This document shows positions 26,676 through 35,480 of a stretch of DNA of 64,000 nucleotides, in pieces (within the stretch, counting starts at the first letter, position 1; every line of letters starts with the position of its first letter). Where the stretch lies: assembly GCA_016711705.1 (NCBI GenBank), contig JADJSK010000012.1, forward strand, positions 1 through 64,000, given 5' to 3'. A program made the position numbers and the translations under genes. The notes under the pieces were generated by a model. That model saw only the letters and a list, made by a program, of their open reading frames with translations, did no database searches and was not told the origin of the DNA. This stretch comes from Candidatus Brachybacter algidus. GTDB taxonomy: Bacteria > Bacteroidota > Bacteroidia > Chitinophagales > Saprospiraceae.

Positions 26676-27845
26676 TTACGCGTCTAGGGCCTGTAGTAAA
26701 TCATTCAAGATATCCTCCCGATGTTCCAATCCAATCGATATTCTCACTAATCCATCAGAGATTCCGACAGTGGCTCTTTCTTCCGGTGTCAGTTTGCAAT
26801 GTGTTGAGGAAGCAGGATGCGTAGCAATACTTCGGGCGTCACCCAGATTGGGAGATATCTTGATCATCTTTAGTCCATCCAGGAATTTTGAAGCTGCAGC
26901 TTGTCCTCCTTTTAGAGTAATTGTTATGATACCTCCGCCGGCTTTCATTTGTTTCCGTGCAATATCGACTTGCGGATGAGAATCCAAAAAAGGATAAGAG
27001 ACATTTTCAAGCGCAGAATGCCCTTCCAGCCTTTGAGCTACAAAAAGTGCATTTTCACAATGTCGCTCCATCCTGAGCGCGAGCGTCTCCAGACTTTTGC
27101 TCAATACCCAGGAATTAAAGGGGCTCAAAGATGGACCTGTTAATCTGCCGAAAAGATAAATATCTTTGACAAGATCAGCTCTGCCGGCTACGATACCGCC
27201 CAACACTCTTCCCTGACCATCCATGTATTTCGTAGCGGAATGAATGACGAGATCCGCTCCGTATTTAATGGGTTGTTGAAGATATGGCGTCGCAAAACAA
27301 TTATCCACGATCAAAAGCAGGTTGTGTTTTTTGGCGATGGCGTTAACGAGTGCCAGATCGATCAGTTCGATTGCAGGATTGGTTGGTGTCTCAAGGTATA
27401 TAAATTTTGTCGTAGGACGAATGAGGCTTTCAATGGCATCGACATCATTCGTATGAAAATAACTGTAGGAAATATTCCACTTAGGAAAATATTTGTTGAA
27501 AATGGCATGCGTCGCCCCGAAGACGGACGAACAGGAGATGACATGGTCCCCTGAACTCAACTGAGACATAAAAGTGGTGAATATCGCCGCCATTCCGGAT
27601 GCCGTCGCAAATCCTGCTTCCGCACCTTCCATCAGGCAGACCTTATTTATAAACTCGTTGTTATTCGGATTGATGTAGCGGGAATAAATAAAGGCATCCG
27701 ACTCGTCGTTGAATGCTGCGCGCATATCTTCCGCTTCATCGAAGACAAAACTACTGGTAAGATATAGGGGCACGGAGTGTTCATTATTCTCCGATCTTTC
27801 AAATTGTGCCCTGATGGCGTTGGTTTCAAAATGTTTTTCTTCCAT
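26676..27845 (-). CDS. metZ: O-succinyl/O-acetylhomoserine sulfhydrylase (trans-sulfuration family)
   Basis: A 389-residue PLP enzyme of the Cys/Met metabolism family. The PLP-lysine is Lys206 in IHSATKYMDGQGRVLGG, with YSRYINPN (54-61), FATASGMAAI (79-88) and IVDNCFATPYLQ (179-190). KYMDGQGRVLGG is characteristic of the MetZ branch, which makes homocysteine directly from an activated homoserine and sulfide. MetX in this window makes O-acetylhomoserine, so that is the likely substrate here. Cystathionine gamma-synthase is the main alternative. It is separated from metX-hom by 6 kb and has no visible riboswitch. Confidence 0.85.
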   Translation of the reverse strand: MEEKHFETNAIRAQFERSENNEHSVPLYLTSSFVFDEAEDMRAAFNDESDAFIYSRYINPNNNEFINKVCLMEGAEAGFATASGMAAIFTTFMSQLSSGDHVISCSSVFGATHAIFNKYFPKWNISYSYFHTNDVDAIESLIRPTTKFIYLETPTNPAIELIDLALVNAIAKKHNLLLIVDNCFATPYLQQPIKYGADLVIHSATKYMDGQGRVLGGIVAGRADLVKDIYLFGRLTGPSLSPFNSWVLSKSLETLALRMERHCENALFVAQRLEGHSALENVSYPFLDSHPQVDIARKQMKAGGGIITITLKGGQAAASKFLDGLKMIKISPNLGDARSIATHPASSTHCKLTPEERATVGISDGLVRISIGLEHREDILNDLLQALDA

Positions 27846-28009
27846 TTAAAATAAGTAATTGGTAATGAGTAATAGGTAATTTTGACATAGTGAAAAAATC
27901 AAAAGGCTTAGCTATTTTTTTTAATTTATTTCACAAAGTTTCTCAAAGACCAAAAGTAATCTTAAAGGGTCATTCTGACTTCTGATTTCTAACTTCTAAT
28001 TTTATTAAA

Positions 28010-28045
28010 TCCACCCCCTAACCCCCTCCAAAGGGGGACATCTTT
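28010..28045 (-). repeat. solo CCCCCTTTGGAGGGGG element, reversed
   Basis: Read on the minus strand this is gtccccctttggagggggttagggggtgg, the same hairpin and G-rich tail as the repeats flanking the DUF559 gene. Confidence 0.7.
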
Positions 28046-28057
28046 CCCTTCAAAGCC

Positions 28058-28471
28058 TTAGTTCACCGATACCGTATAGGTTATATTTGCGGTAGGATTC
28101 ATGATCATAGAGACGGAGCAATACTTATCCATAGATAACTGAACAGCGTTCAATGCTTTTTTCTCATCAACCTTTCCGGCTATTTTGAAGTGCAGATTGA
28201 TGTCTTTCCAGATCTTGTGTTCTTCTACTTTTTCGTTTTCTCCATCCACCTCAACTTCAAAAGAAGTGATGATTTGTCTTTGTTTTTTGAGGATCATGAT
28301 GACATCAATGGCGCTGCAACCACCAACGGCAGCAAGTAATAATTGCATTGGTCTCATGCCGAGATTGTGACCTCCGATCTCTGGCGAACCGTCCATTTCT
28401 AGACTATTTCCATTGTCATTGACGGCTTCCATGTGGTAGTCGTCGTTCAGTCGTTTGATATTGATTTTCAT
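28058..28471 (-). CDS. OsmC/Ohr-family protein
   Basis: A 137-residue peroxidase-fold protein. The two family cysteines are present as Cys52 (VGGCSAIDV) and Cys118 (MDKYCSVS), so thiol-dependent reduction of organic hydroperoxides is possible. The YhfA/OsmC subgroup with HNLGMRPMQLLLAAVGGC is the closest fit. The physiological substrate is unknown. It is a monocistronic minus-strand gene. Confidence 0.85.
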   Translation of the reverse strand: MKINIKRLNDDYHMEAVNDNGNSLEMDGSPEIGGHNLGMRPMQLLLAAVGGCSAIDVIMILKKQRQIITSFEVEVDGENEKVEEHKIWKDINLHFKIAGKVDEKKALNAVQLSMDKYCSVSMIMNPTANITYTVSVN

Positions 28472-28576
28472 TTATATAGTTTTTGATTCGTTCTTTAAAC
28501 AGTAAAAGTGGGGATAGTTTTGGAGAAATGTGTAAAAACGGCGGATATTAAAAATCAATAACCTTTATTTAGATGT

Positions 28577-29341
28577 TCATTGCTCAAAAAATTTATCGGA
28601 TTTAAAAAGTAGATGTTCATTTTGCTGCACATAGGCCAGCTGATTCGTAACAAGCTGCGTATTTCCAATAGTGAAATCCTGTGTGTTGTTGTGGTGATGG
28701 CCATATCCCCAATACGCGATGTTTGATGTTTCAATCATGTCAAACAGCTCAACTGCGAATGCTTCATTGAGTAGATCGCCTCTGTATTGCTCAGGATAGT
28801 TCAAAAATGTGGGACAATGGTGGGTGAATACTGCAACTTTTTCCTCATTCAATGTTTCCAATTCGTTCTGAATAAAAGCCAAACATTCTTCGTGCAATTG
28901 ATTGTATATTTCTCCTGAAAATCGAAACCCTTTGTATTTTATTTGATAAAAATCGTTCATACTCCTTTCTATCTGCCATTGATGGCTGGGATTGATTTTA
29001 CTCCATAACGTCGAGAAGATTAGTTTTGTATTTCCATGAAGTGCAGAAGTATTGTTTACCAAAAAAACATTGTCGCGTATTTGCTCATGTAGCACTCCAC
29101 TTTTTTCTGATATATCAAAATGGTAATACTCATGATTGCCCGGCAGCCAATAGGTCATTTCAAAATGATCGCTCACATAATTGAAGAAATCCTTGTGTTT
29201 ATCCATCTCAGAAAAGGGTATAATATCACCAGACAATACCAATACTTCACCGACAGGCTGCAATGGATGATTCATTAGGAATGCTCTATTTGCAGGAAAT
29301 TCCAGGTGTAAGTCAGAGGCGTATTGAATTTTGAGTGGCAT
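28577..29341 (-). CDS. calcineurin-like metallophosphoesterase
   Basis: A 254-residue cytosolic phosphoesterase. Metal-binding motifs in order are YASDLHLEF (Asp10, His12), VLSGDIIPF, LPGNHEYYHFD, FTHHCPTF and GYGHHHNNTQD. These are the five blocks of the calcineurin-like fold with a dimetal centre. Substrate is not predictable. It has no operon partner. Confidence 0.88.
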   Translation of the reverse strand: MPLKIQYASDLHLEFPANRAFLMNHPLQPVGEVLVLSGDIIPFSEMDKHKDFFNYVSDHFEMTYWLPGNHEYYHFDISEKSGVLHEQIRDNVFLVNNTSALHGNTKLIFSTLWSKINPSHQWQIERSMNDFYQIKYKGFRFSGEIYNQLHEECLAFIQNELETLNEEKVAVFTHHCPTFLNYPEQYRGDLLNEAFAVELFDMIETSNIAYWGYGHHHNNTQDFTIGNTQLVTNQLAYVQQNEHLLFKSDKFFEQ

Positions 29342-29520
29342 GATTTATTGTTTTAGTTTATATTTTGTACTTCGTCCATCGCTTGGTTCTTTTGACAAAT
29401 ACCTTTCTGTATTTTCAACAAAAAAGTTTGGGTTACAACACACATTTTTTTATCAAAGGGGGAAATCCCCAGATCCAAACCCCACATTTTAATAGCTAGA
29501 AAAGCACTTTGGAGCTGGGA

Positions 29521-29580
29521 GTGAATTTCCCCCTTTGGAGGGGGGTAGGGGGAGGCTTTTCAAAAATTGATTCTTTTTTT
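29521..29580 (+). repeat. left direct repeat flanking the DUF559 gene
   Basis: Gtgaatttccccct-ttgg-aggggg, then taggggg aggcttttcaaaaattgattctttt. It matches the right copy at 30071-30130 over about 50 positions and contains a CCCCCT/AGGGGG hairpin. Confidence 0.8.
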
Positions 29581-29620
29581 TCAAAATTTTTCCTATTTTT
29601 ATACCTCAAACACCCCACCA

Positions 29621-30049
29621 ATGAATCACCATCACTACAACAAAGATTTACAATTCTTTGCCCGGGAAAATAGAAATAACGCTACCAGGTCTGAGGCTTG
29701 CCTCTGGAAATACGTCCTGAAGTCAAGTCAAATGATGGGCTATCCATTCAGGAGGCAACGACCAATTAGAAAATATATCGTTGATTTTGTTTGTTTACCT
29801 CTTGGTTTAATTATCGAAGTGGATGGATATTATCATGAGGATTTTGACGCGAAGGATATTATTAGAGATGAGAATTTAAAAGAATTTGGATTTACAACTT
29901 TACGATTTTCTTCATGGGAAGTGTTAAATAGAATTGATTCTGTCGCAGAGATTATTATGCGTTGGATCAAAGAAAATGGGAAGGTCCCACCCCCTGCCTC
30001 CCGCAAGCAGGGGAAATCGCATGATCCAAGCTCTCTATCAAATATTTAA
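29621..30049 (+). CDS. DUF559 endonuclease-domain protein
   Basis: A 142-residue protein of the Vsr/MutH-like PD-(D/E)XK superfamily. The family core is visible: YPFRRQRPIRKYIVDFVCLP with Asp55, then LGLIIEVDGYYHEDF with Glu67 and Asp69, and TLRFSSWEVLNRID at the end. The ATG at 29621 is chosen because the frame upstream to 29567 is encoded by repeat sequence. The gene lies between two direct repeats (29521-29580 and 30071-30130) whose relatives occur alone elsewhere in the window. Its real substrate is not known, and Vsr-type mismatch endonuclease activity is only a structural analogy. Confidence 0.85.
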   Translation: MNHHHYNKDLQFFARENRNNATRSEACLWKYVLKSSQMMGYPFRRQRPIRKYIVDFVCLPLGLIIEVDGYYHEDFDAKDIIRDENLKEFGFTTLRFSSWEVLNRIDSVAEIIMRWIKENGKVPPPASRKQGKSHDPSSLSNI

Positions 30050-30070
30050 TAAATCACCTTAGATCAGGAA

Positions 30071-30130
30071 GTGACTTTCCCCCTCTCCGAGGGGGCCAGG
30101 GGGAGGCTTTCCAAAACTGACTTCTTTTTA
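30071..30130 (+). repeat. right direct repeat flanking the DUF559 gene
   Basis: Gtgactttccccctctccgaggggg, then ccagggggaggctttccaaaactgacttcttttt, in the same orientation as the left copy. The stem is kept while the loop differs. Confidence 0.8.
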
Positions 30131-30138
30131 CTCCCCTT

Positions 30139-30861
30139 TCAACTAATCAACAACAATCTCCGCTCACCGCTTCTCTCCTTTGGTGCCCGATGAATACAAG
30201 GAAGTACTTTGCTTTCCGGATGATCGATGGCAAGCCGCCACATATGTCCGATGCCAAGGCTGACAGGTTGTGCGTCAGGAAGTAGCTGATAGTGCAGGTC
30301 AAAGAAGTTTTCAATTAAAAAGTCTTCAAAGCCCTCTTCCGGTCCGACATACAATTTTTTAAGTTCGGCGCGGATCTCCGGAATAAGTACTTTTTTTTTC
30401 TGCCTGATCATTTGGCAAAATATCGCTAGACTCTCCATAATACGTACATAAAAAAGTATCGAACGGCACCGGTGAACGATCTACATGAAACAAATACACA
30501 TCAGTCGGAAAAAACGGATAATCTACATCCCGCTCATAAGTCGTGATCACATTCAAGATGGGTGAAGTGCCATGTTCTCTAACAACTTCAGATCATTCAA
30601 CAAAACCTCGCGTGCAATTTGTCCTGCTTCGCTCAGCTGCATCGCACGTAACTCCTCTTCTTCAATTATCACGATATTTTCATCTGACTTCACCTGTTGG
30701 ACGATCTCTTCAAAATCACCGGATAGTTTGCGATTCCAGCATATGGCGTTGATGGGGTTTTGGAAGGGGGTGGTGATGAGGGAGTGGAAGGAGGAGACGG
30801 GGAGGATTTGGGAAGTGTTGGAAGAAAGGTCATCCTTTCCGAATACTGTTTTCTTTGATAT
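30139..30861 (-). pseudogene. DUF1826-family gene broken by frameshifts
   Basis: Three reading-frame segments join into one protein. The first (ILPVSSFHSLITTPFQNPINAICWNRKLSGDFEEIVQ..., from about 30,820) ends near 30580. The second (REHGTSPILNVITTYERDVDYPFFPTDVYLFHVDRS) runs to the nine-T run at 30391-30399. The third (VLIPEIRAELKKLYVG...HRAPKERSGERRLLLIS) ends at 30139. The FHVDRS, CTYYG and C-terminal HRAP...RLLL pattern resembles DUF1826 proteins, of unknown function. No start codon is visible before the frame closes at 30861. The homopolymer position makes sequencing error plausible for the second break. Confidence 0.6.
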
Positions 30862-31046
30862 TTATATCTTTTAGAAATTTCCGTTTCTGAGGCCATCTCA
30901 TAAAATAACTCTAGCGCTTCAATAAGATTGGTTTTTGCTTCCTCAGGAGTATCACCCTGGCTGGCAATATCCAATTCAGGACACAGTGAAATATACACAT
31001 CGTCTTCCTTTTCGATTACAGCCGTTAATTCGATTTTTCTTTTCAT
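30690..31046 (-). CDS. HicB-family antitoxin-like protein, orphan
   Basis: The first ~70 residues match the HicB fold: KIELTAVIEKEDDVYISLCPELDIASQGDTPEEAKTNLIEALELFYEMA. HicB proteins usually neutralise the HicA RNase and bind their own promoter. No hicA is visible, since only 130 bp separate this gene from the next upstream one. The C-terminal half (SSPSPPSTPSSPPPSKTP) is low-complexity and reads antiparallel to nothing known. It overlaps the DUF1826 remnant in another frame, so the annotated end probably results from readthrough of a lost stop. It is either a solitary HicB or the residue of a module. Confidence 0.6.
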   Translation of the reverse strand: MKRKIELTAVIEKEDDVYISLCPELDIASQGDTPEEAKTNLIEALELFYEMASETEISKRYKYQRKQYSERMTFLPTLPKSSPSPPSTPSSPPPSKTPSTPYAGIANYPVILKRSSNR

Positions 31047-31176
31047 TTAGCAAATTTAATGCATTTTTTGAAGTTTTCATTGGCGGGTTTGAGTGTTTCT
31101 TTTCTGATAAAAACCTAAACACTCAAGCCGATTTTATTAAAATTGTGCAATACAGAAATAATGGATGAACAAAATA

Positions 31177-31503
31177 TCATTCTATAACTACTGCCGGAAC
31201 ATTTCTAGGTATTTCCTTCATAGTAGTGTATTCATAGGTCCCAATTTGCCTGGCACATTGTTTTGTTGGGATTTTAATTTTTTGATTGTCATAATAATGT
31301 TTCCCGTCGTAATTTATAATCAAAACTGTTACGTCATTGGGAAAGCTTCCTGATGATGCTAATGCCATATTTGAATGCTTAACTTGAAATACTTCAAACT
31401 GTTTGCCGGGAATACATTCGCCCTTTTCTGGAAAAAGGGTAAGTCCGATAAGACCATCTGTTGATTCATTGGAGGTTGCTAAAACCTTGCCTTCGCTATT
31501 CAA
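31177..31503 (-). CDS. small protein of unknown function, possibly 5'-truncated
   Basis: A 108-residue frame from a TTG at 31503, but the frame stays open upstream (PFYFLNSEGKVLAT), so the true start is uncertain. No domain is recognised. Both this protein and the one just upstream end in VVIE (PAVVIE and PFVVIE), suggesting two copies of a related domain or one gene split by a frameshift. No signal peptide is seen in the part present. Confidence 0.45.
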   Translation of the reverse strand: MNSEGKVLATSNESTDGLIGLTLFPEKGECIPGKQFEVFQVKHSNMALASSGSFPNDVTVLIINYDGKHYYDNQKIKIPTKQCARQIGTYEYTTMKEIPRNVPAVVIE

Positions 31504-31517
31504 GAAGTAAAATGGAC

Positions 31518-32147
31518 TTACTCTATTACGACAAAAGGAAAATAACTTACAATATTTTCCTCGTCGACAATCTGTGCATGATTTTGGAATTCAAAACCTA
31601 ACGGTGCCAATATTTCGAAATTTTTTGAATTAACATCAAAATCCCCTTTAAATGCTACGTCACTAACTCCATTAATATCTAATAAATTATCGTAGCCTGA
31701 AAATAAAAAATAGTTGCCTGGTTTATTTAGAATATATTTTAATTCTACTTCAAATGGATATGATTTTGAAAATTCTCCATTCATTCCTTTTGTCTGAATT
31801 CTCAATTCTGGAAAGCTGAAGTCGAGTGAAATCGCCTTTATTAATTCTTTATCTATCAAATTTAAATTACAAGTTGAAGTGCTTTTTTTCAAAATATTTA
31901 TTTTTTGTTTTGTTGTATCGCCTGTAAGTAAATTGATAACATCTAAACTATCTGGCAAGACGGCATAAACAATAAGTGTATCACCTACTTTCAAAGTATC
32001 ATTCAAGGTAGACAATTTAAAAAGTGTACTAACCAAGTATGCTTTATCTTCGAAAGAATCTCTATTACAATCGGTTGACTGAAATACTATCCAACAAAGG
32101 AAATAAATAATAAAATATTTTACCTTTTTCAATACACAAGAGTTCAC
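31518..32147 (-). CDS. exported protein of unknown function, probable lipoprotein
   Basis: A 209-residue protein whose N-terminus (KKVKYFIIYFLCWIVFQSTDC) is a signal sequence ending in a cysteine, fitting a lipoprotein although the lipobox is weak. The rest is mixed beta-strand with VGDTLIVYAVLPDSLDV and no recognised family. It ends VVIE like the next downstream frame, 14 bp away. The pair may derive from a duplication. Confidence 0.55.
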   Translation of the reverse strand: MNSCVLKKVKYFIIYFLCWIVFQSTDCNRDSFEDKAYLVSTLFKLSTLNDTLKVGDTLIVYAVLPDSLDVINLLTGDTTKQKINILKKSTSTCNLNLIDKELIKAISLDFSFPELRIQTKGMNGEFSKSYPFEVELKYILNKPGNYFLFSGYDNLLDINGVSDVAFKGDFDVNSKNFEILAPLGFEFQNHAQIVDEENIVSYFPFVVIE

Positions 32148-32176
32148 GCTTCAAATATAATCATTCTCTTGTACAA

Positions 32177-32214
32177 ACAAAAAAGGGACGCCTCCCCTCC
32201 CGTCAGCATCCCTT
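32177..32214 (-). terminator. intrinsic terminator of the peroxiredoxin gene
   Basis: On the minus strand AAGGGATGC pairs with GCGTCCCTT (one G-T) across a G-rich loop and is followed by six T, about 25 bp after the stop at 32239. Confidence 0.8.
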
Positions 32215-32238
32215 TTCCCAAATTATCTTTTCCCCAAC

Positions 32239-32874
32239 CTACAAGTTCGGCTGCGGCGTCATTCTCAAGTAAGGCTTGATTTCCGTATATCCCTTTGGAA
32301 ACTTAGCCGGAATATCTTCTGTCTTGATAGCCGGAACGACGACTACATCCTCTCCTTGTTGCCAATTGGCAGGGGTGGCGACGCTGTAGTCAGCGGTTAA
32401 TTGCAGTGAATCAATGACTCTTAATAACTCGTTGAAATTTCTGCCGGTAGATGCAGGATACGTGATCAGTAATTTTACTTTTTTGTCAGGGCCGATGATG
32501 ACGACTGAACGCACAGTGTGTTTTTCTGAGGCATTCGGGTGCACAAAATCGTACAGTTTCGAAACTACAAATTCAGGGTCAGCGATGATGGGGAAATTGA
32601 CCGTCGTGTGCTGTGTCTCATTGATGTCCTTGATCCAGCTATGATGACTGTCCACATCGTCGACACTCAAAGCGATGACCTTAACTCCTCGTTTGTCAAA
32701 TTCCGGCTTAATCTTCGCCACAGTGCCCAATTCGGTAGTACACACAGGTGTATAATCCGCCGGATGACTGAATAGAATAGCCCACTTGTTGTCCAGCCAC
32801 TCATAAAAATTAATGTTTCCTTCTGTCGACTTTGCATTAAAGTCTGGAACGACATCTCCTAATCTTATTGACAT
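32239..32874 (-). CDS. 1-Cys peroxiredoxin (Prx6-type)
   Basis: A 211-residue thiol peroxidase that reduces hydrogen peroxide and organic hydroperoxides in the cytosol. The peroxidatic Cys45 lies in PADYTPVCTTELG, and the C-terminal extension with NWQQGEDVVVVPAI and KGYTEIKPYLRMTPQP is typical of the Prx6 group. A second, resolving cysteine at the usual C-terminal position is absent. A terminator follows directly and the gene appears to be alone. Confidence 0.93.
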   Translation of the reverse strand: MSIRLGDVVPDFNAKSTEGNINFYEWLDNKWAILFSHPADYTPVCTTELGTVAKIKPEFDKRGVKVIALSVDDVDSHHSWIKDINETQHTTVNFPIIADPEFVVSKLYDFVHPNASEKHTVRSVVIIGPDKKVKLLITYPASTGRNFNELLRVIDSLQLTADYSVATPANWQQGEDVVVVPAIKTEDIPAKFPKGYTEIKPYLRMTPQPNL

Positions 32875-32929
32875 GTTTGATAAAATTTATAAGTTAAAAA
32901 AATTAAATATTTTTTTGGCGAGACACCCC

Positions 32930-33046
32930 GCCTTACTTCACTTCATATCTCTTTCTTCGATATTTCGTTGTTGTGTTTCACTTCCTTGAAATGGTCTTTT
33001 GGAGACCATTTCTTCGTCGTTCACCCCTCAAGAGGGGAAGTTGCGA
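32930..33046 (+). repeat. two-hairpin spacer element, copy A
   Basis: Contains GAAATGGTC-ttttgga-GACCATTTC (32988-33012) and CCCCTC-aa-GAGGGG (33024-33037), separated by ttcgtcgttca. The same order, with different but still complementary stems, is found in copy B at 48,556-48,706. Confidence 0.75.
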
Positions 33047-33138
33047 CTTTATTTCGTCTTTATGAAGGACACCTGTTAACAATATTGGATGCTAACATCG
33101 GAGTTTCATTCTAATTTCTGACTTCTAATTTCTAATTT

Positions 33139-34401
33139 TTATTGAATAAGAATTTTCGACTTCTCCTCAACAACTCCCTTCTCCACAACAGGAGTCTTTA
33201 CTATAAGCGTCAGCTTATTTGAAACAAGTGAAATGAAGAGCTTGTTGTCCAAAATGTATTTTCTCTTGGTACGTAATTCATTCAGATTGATCGTGCCGAC
33301 GACATATGAGTATTTTTCCTCCGTATATTTTTGATTAATCTCCTTGAAATCAAACATTTCCAGGTCAGCTGGATTATTGTATCTTAGATAGATCTCGACC
33401 ATAACCTCATTCGTAAATTCTACATGCTGCGACTGTGCATATTTCTTGAATTCATATCGATATCCATATGAGAGCGCTGAAACATCCGATAATACAGCTG
33501 CTCCAGTCGGCAAACTACCTGCGCCTCTGCCCTGCAAAAATTGCTCTCCTGAAAATTTTCCCTCCACGATGACGCCATTGAACTCACTATCTACATTGTA
33601 TAATTGACTATTTTTTGAAACGAACCTCGGGGCTACAAATACACTGAACTTATTATCATCCAGCCGCTCGATGACGGGCATGAGTTTTATTTTATAACCC
33701 TTCTCTGAGGCATATTGAATGTCTTCATCCTGAAGCGTCGTAATGCCCAGATTAAGTACTTTGTCTTCATCAATGATCTTGCCAAAGGCATGCAGTGCTA
33801 AGATTACCGCTTTGTATTTTGGGTCATATCCCTCTACATCATTCGTCGGATCACTCTCGGCAAATCCTTTTTCCTGAGATAACAACAAAGCATCCGGATA
33901 CGAGATCCTTTCGTTTATTGTCTGGGTCAATATGAAATTGGTCGTGCCATTGAATATTCCGGTGACGCGCTTCAGGTCTTCATTGTCGAAATATTCTTCC
34001 AAAGTCCTGATGATAGGTATGCTTCCACATGCTGCAGCTTCGTACAACAAGGAAACCTTGAACTTATTCTGCAATGCATACAATTCGTTAAGATGCAAAG
34101 CCAACATCTTTTTATTCGCAGTGACCACATGTTTACCGCGGCGCATAGCTTCGCTGACTATTTCGAATGCTTCCTCTGCGTCATCAATGAGTTCGACGAC
34201 AACACTGATATCTCCATTGTCCAGCACATCCCACTTGTTGTAGGAGATCAATTCTGAAGCAATTGGTCTTTTCTTAGTTTTATCTTTTACGACGATGCAT
34301 TCCAGGCTGGCTTTGAATCCCGTACTGTTATTAAGCACATGATAAAGTCCCTGCCCCACGCAGCCGAAGCCAAATAAACCGATCTTTAATTTTTCTGCCA
34401 C
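33139..34401 (-). CDS. hom: homoserine dehydrogenase
   Basis: A 420-residue monofunctional enzyme reducing aspartate semialdehyde to homoserine with NAD(P)H. It has a Rossmann loop KIGLFGFGCVGQGL (6-19), TANKKMLALH, YEAAACGSIPIIRTL and GIFNGTTNFILTQ. The catalytic stretch GFAESDPTNDVEGYDPKYKAVILA follows. The last ~100 residues lack a clear ACT domain, so Thr feedback is uncertain. Its start overlaps the metX stop by one base. Downstream of a SAM-I riboswitch, it should supply homoserine for methionine, whereas ThrA at 52 kb serves threonine. Confidence 0.92.
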   Translation of the reverse strand: MAEKLKIGLFGFGCVGQGLYHVLNNSTGFKASLECIVVKDKTKKRPIASELISYNKWDVLDNGDISVVVELIDDAEEAFEIVSEAMRRGKHVVTANKKMLALHLNELYALQNKFKVSLLYEAAACGSIPIIRTLEEYFDNEDLKRVTGIFNGTTNFILTQTINERISYPDALLLSQEKGFAESDPTNDVEGYDPKYKAVILALHAFGKIIDEDKVLNLGITTLQDEDIQYASEKGYKIKLMPVIERLDDNKFSVFVAPRFVSKNSQLYNVDSEFNGVIVEGKFSGEQFLQGRGAGSLPTGAAVLSDVSALSYGYRYEFKKYAQSQHVEFTNEVMVEIYLRYNNPADLEMFDFKEINQKYTEEKYSYVVGTINLNELRTKRKYILDNKLFISLVSNKLTLIVKTPVVEKGVVEEKSKILIQ

Positions 34402-35456
34402 TATGCTTTGATTAAACTGATTAAATTTTTGTTAGATTGAGTTTTCGAATAGAATTCCCGGATAAGTTTACTTAGCTGCTCATATTCGATGAGAAATCCG
34501 TCATGCCCGTATAAGGAATCTATTGTGCCAAAATGCGCATGCTGAATAGAGTCTGCTATTCTTTTCTGTTCTGCAATCGGGAATAAAATATCTGATGTCA
34601 CTCCGATGACCAGCGTATTGGCCTTGATCTTATGCAGCCCTGCTTCATGATTTTTGCATCTATTACGACACAGATCATGCGAATCCATTGCTTCAGAAAG
34701 TCGAACGTAGGAATATGCATTGAATCTCTTCACTAATTTTTCACCCTGATACTGTTGATAATCCGCAGCTGCTTTATACCCTGTTTTTTTACGTCTTTCT
34801 CTTTGGCTGACATCATAGGTCTTATAATTCCTGTAACTAAGGAGTGCGATACTTCTCGCCACCTGAAGACCAGCGGCTCCGCCATCCTCTGTATTTTCAC
34901 CATAACTAGGATCCGCCTTAATGGCCATTCTCTGAGATTCATTGAAAGCAATGCCCCAGGAAGAATGCACACAATTCGTTGCGATAAGGATGAGGTTGTT
35001 AGTAATTCCCGGAAACATAATGGCCCATTCCTGAGCGATCTGCCCGCCTTGAGAACTTCCAATGACCGTATGAATCGTTTCTATGTTCAATTCCTTTTTT
35101 AACAACTCAAGAGTATTGGCCATATCCCTAATAGTAATGGTTGGAAAAGTGCCGTACCAAGGTTTGCCTGTCTCTGAATTAATACTCAACGGGCCTGTGG
35201 TGCCATAACAAGAACCAAGGTTATTGGCACAGATAATAAAATGGTCTTCCGGATTAAACAAGTCGTTATCTCCGAAGAGACCCGCCCACCAATCCAGCAC
35301 ATCGCTATTGGCAGTCAATGCATGGCAAACCCAAATGACATTGGATTTGTCAGCATTCAACCTGCCATAAGTATGATAAGCTATATCGATTTCCGGCAAG
35401 ACCGCTCCATTTTCTAATGTGAACGGTTGTTCGTATTTAAATGACTCTTTTCCCAT
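34401..35456 (-). CDS. metX: homoserine O-acetyltransferase
   Basis: A 351-residue alpha/beta-hydrolase-fold acyltransferase that activates homoserine for sulfhydrylation. The nucleophile is Ser135 in VIGSSQGGQIAQEW, the Asp is in VTSDILFP and the His in YGHDGFLIEY. VCHALTANSDVLDWWAGLFG and NNLGSCYGTTGP are classic MetX. Acetyl rather than succinyl donor is assumed from Bacteroidota homologues. The gene lies 24 bp from the 76-aa gene upstream and overlaps hom, so all three appear to be one riboswitch-controlled unit. Confidence 0.92.
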   Translation of the reverse strand: MGKESFKYEQPFTLENGAVLPEIDIAYHTYGRLNADKSNVIWVCHALTANSDVLDWWAGLFGDNDLFNPEDHFIICANNLGSCYGTTGPLSINSETGKPWYGTFPTITIRDMANTLELLKKELNIETIHTVIGSSQGGQIAQEWAIMFPGITNNLILIATNCVHSSWGIAFNESQRMAIKADPSYGENTEDGGAAGLQVARSIALLSYRNYKTYDVSQRERRKKTGYKAAADYQQYQGEKLVKRFNAYSYVRLSEAMDSHDLCRNRCKNHEAGLHKIKANTLVIGVTSDILFPIAEQKRIADSIQHAHFGTIDSLYGHDGFLIEYEQLSKLIREFYSKTQSNKNLISLIKA

Positions 35457-35480
35457 GAATGGAAAGTTGGTTTGTGCTGA

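Noticed and set aside
27846..28009. Riboswitch or leader upstream of metZ
   Set aside because: The segment has only degenerate repeat words; no SAM-I core GGTGCCAAT or Cys/Met codon run was found.
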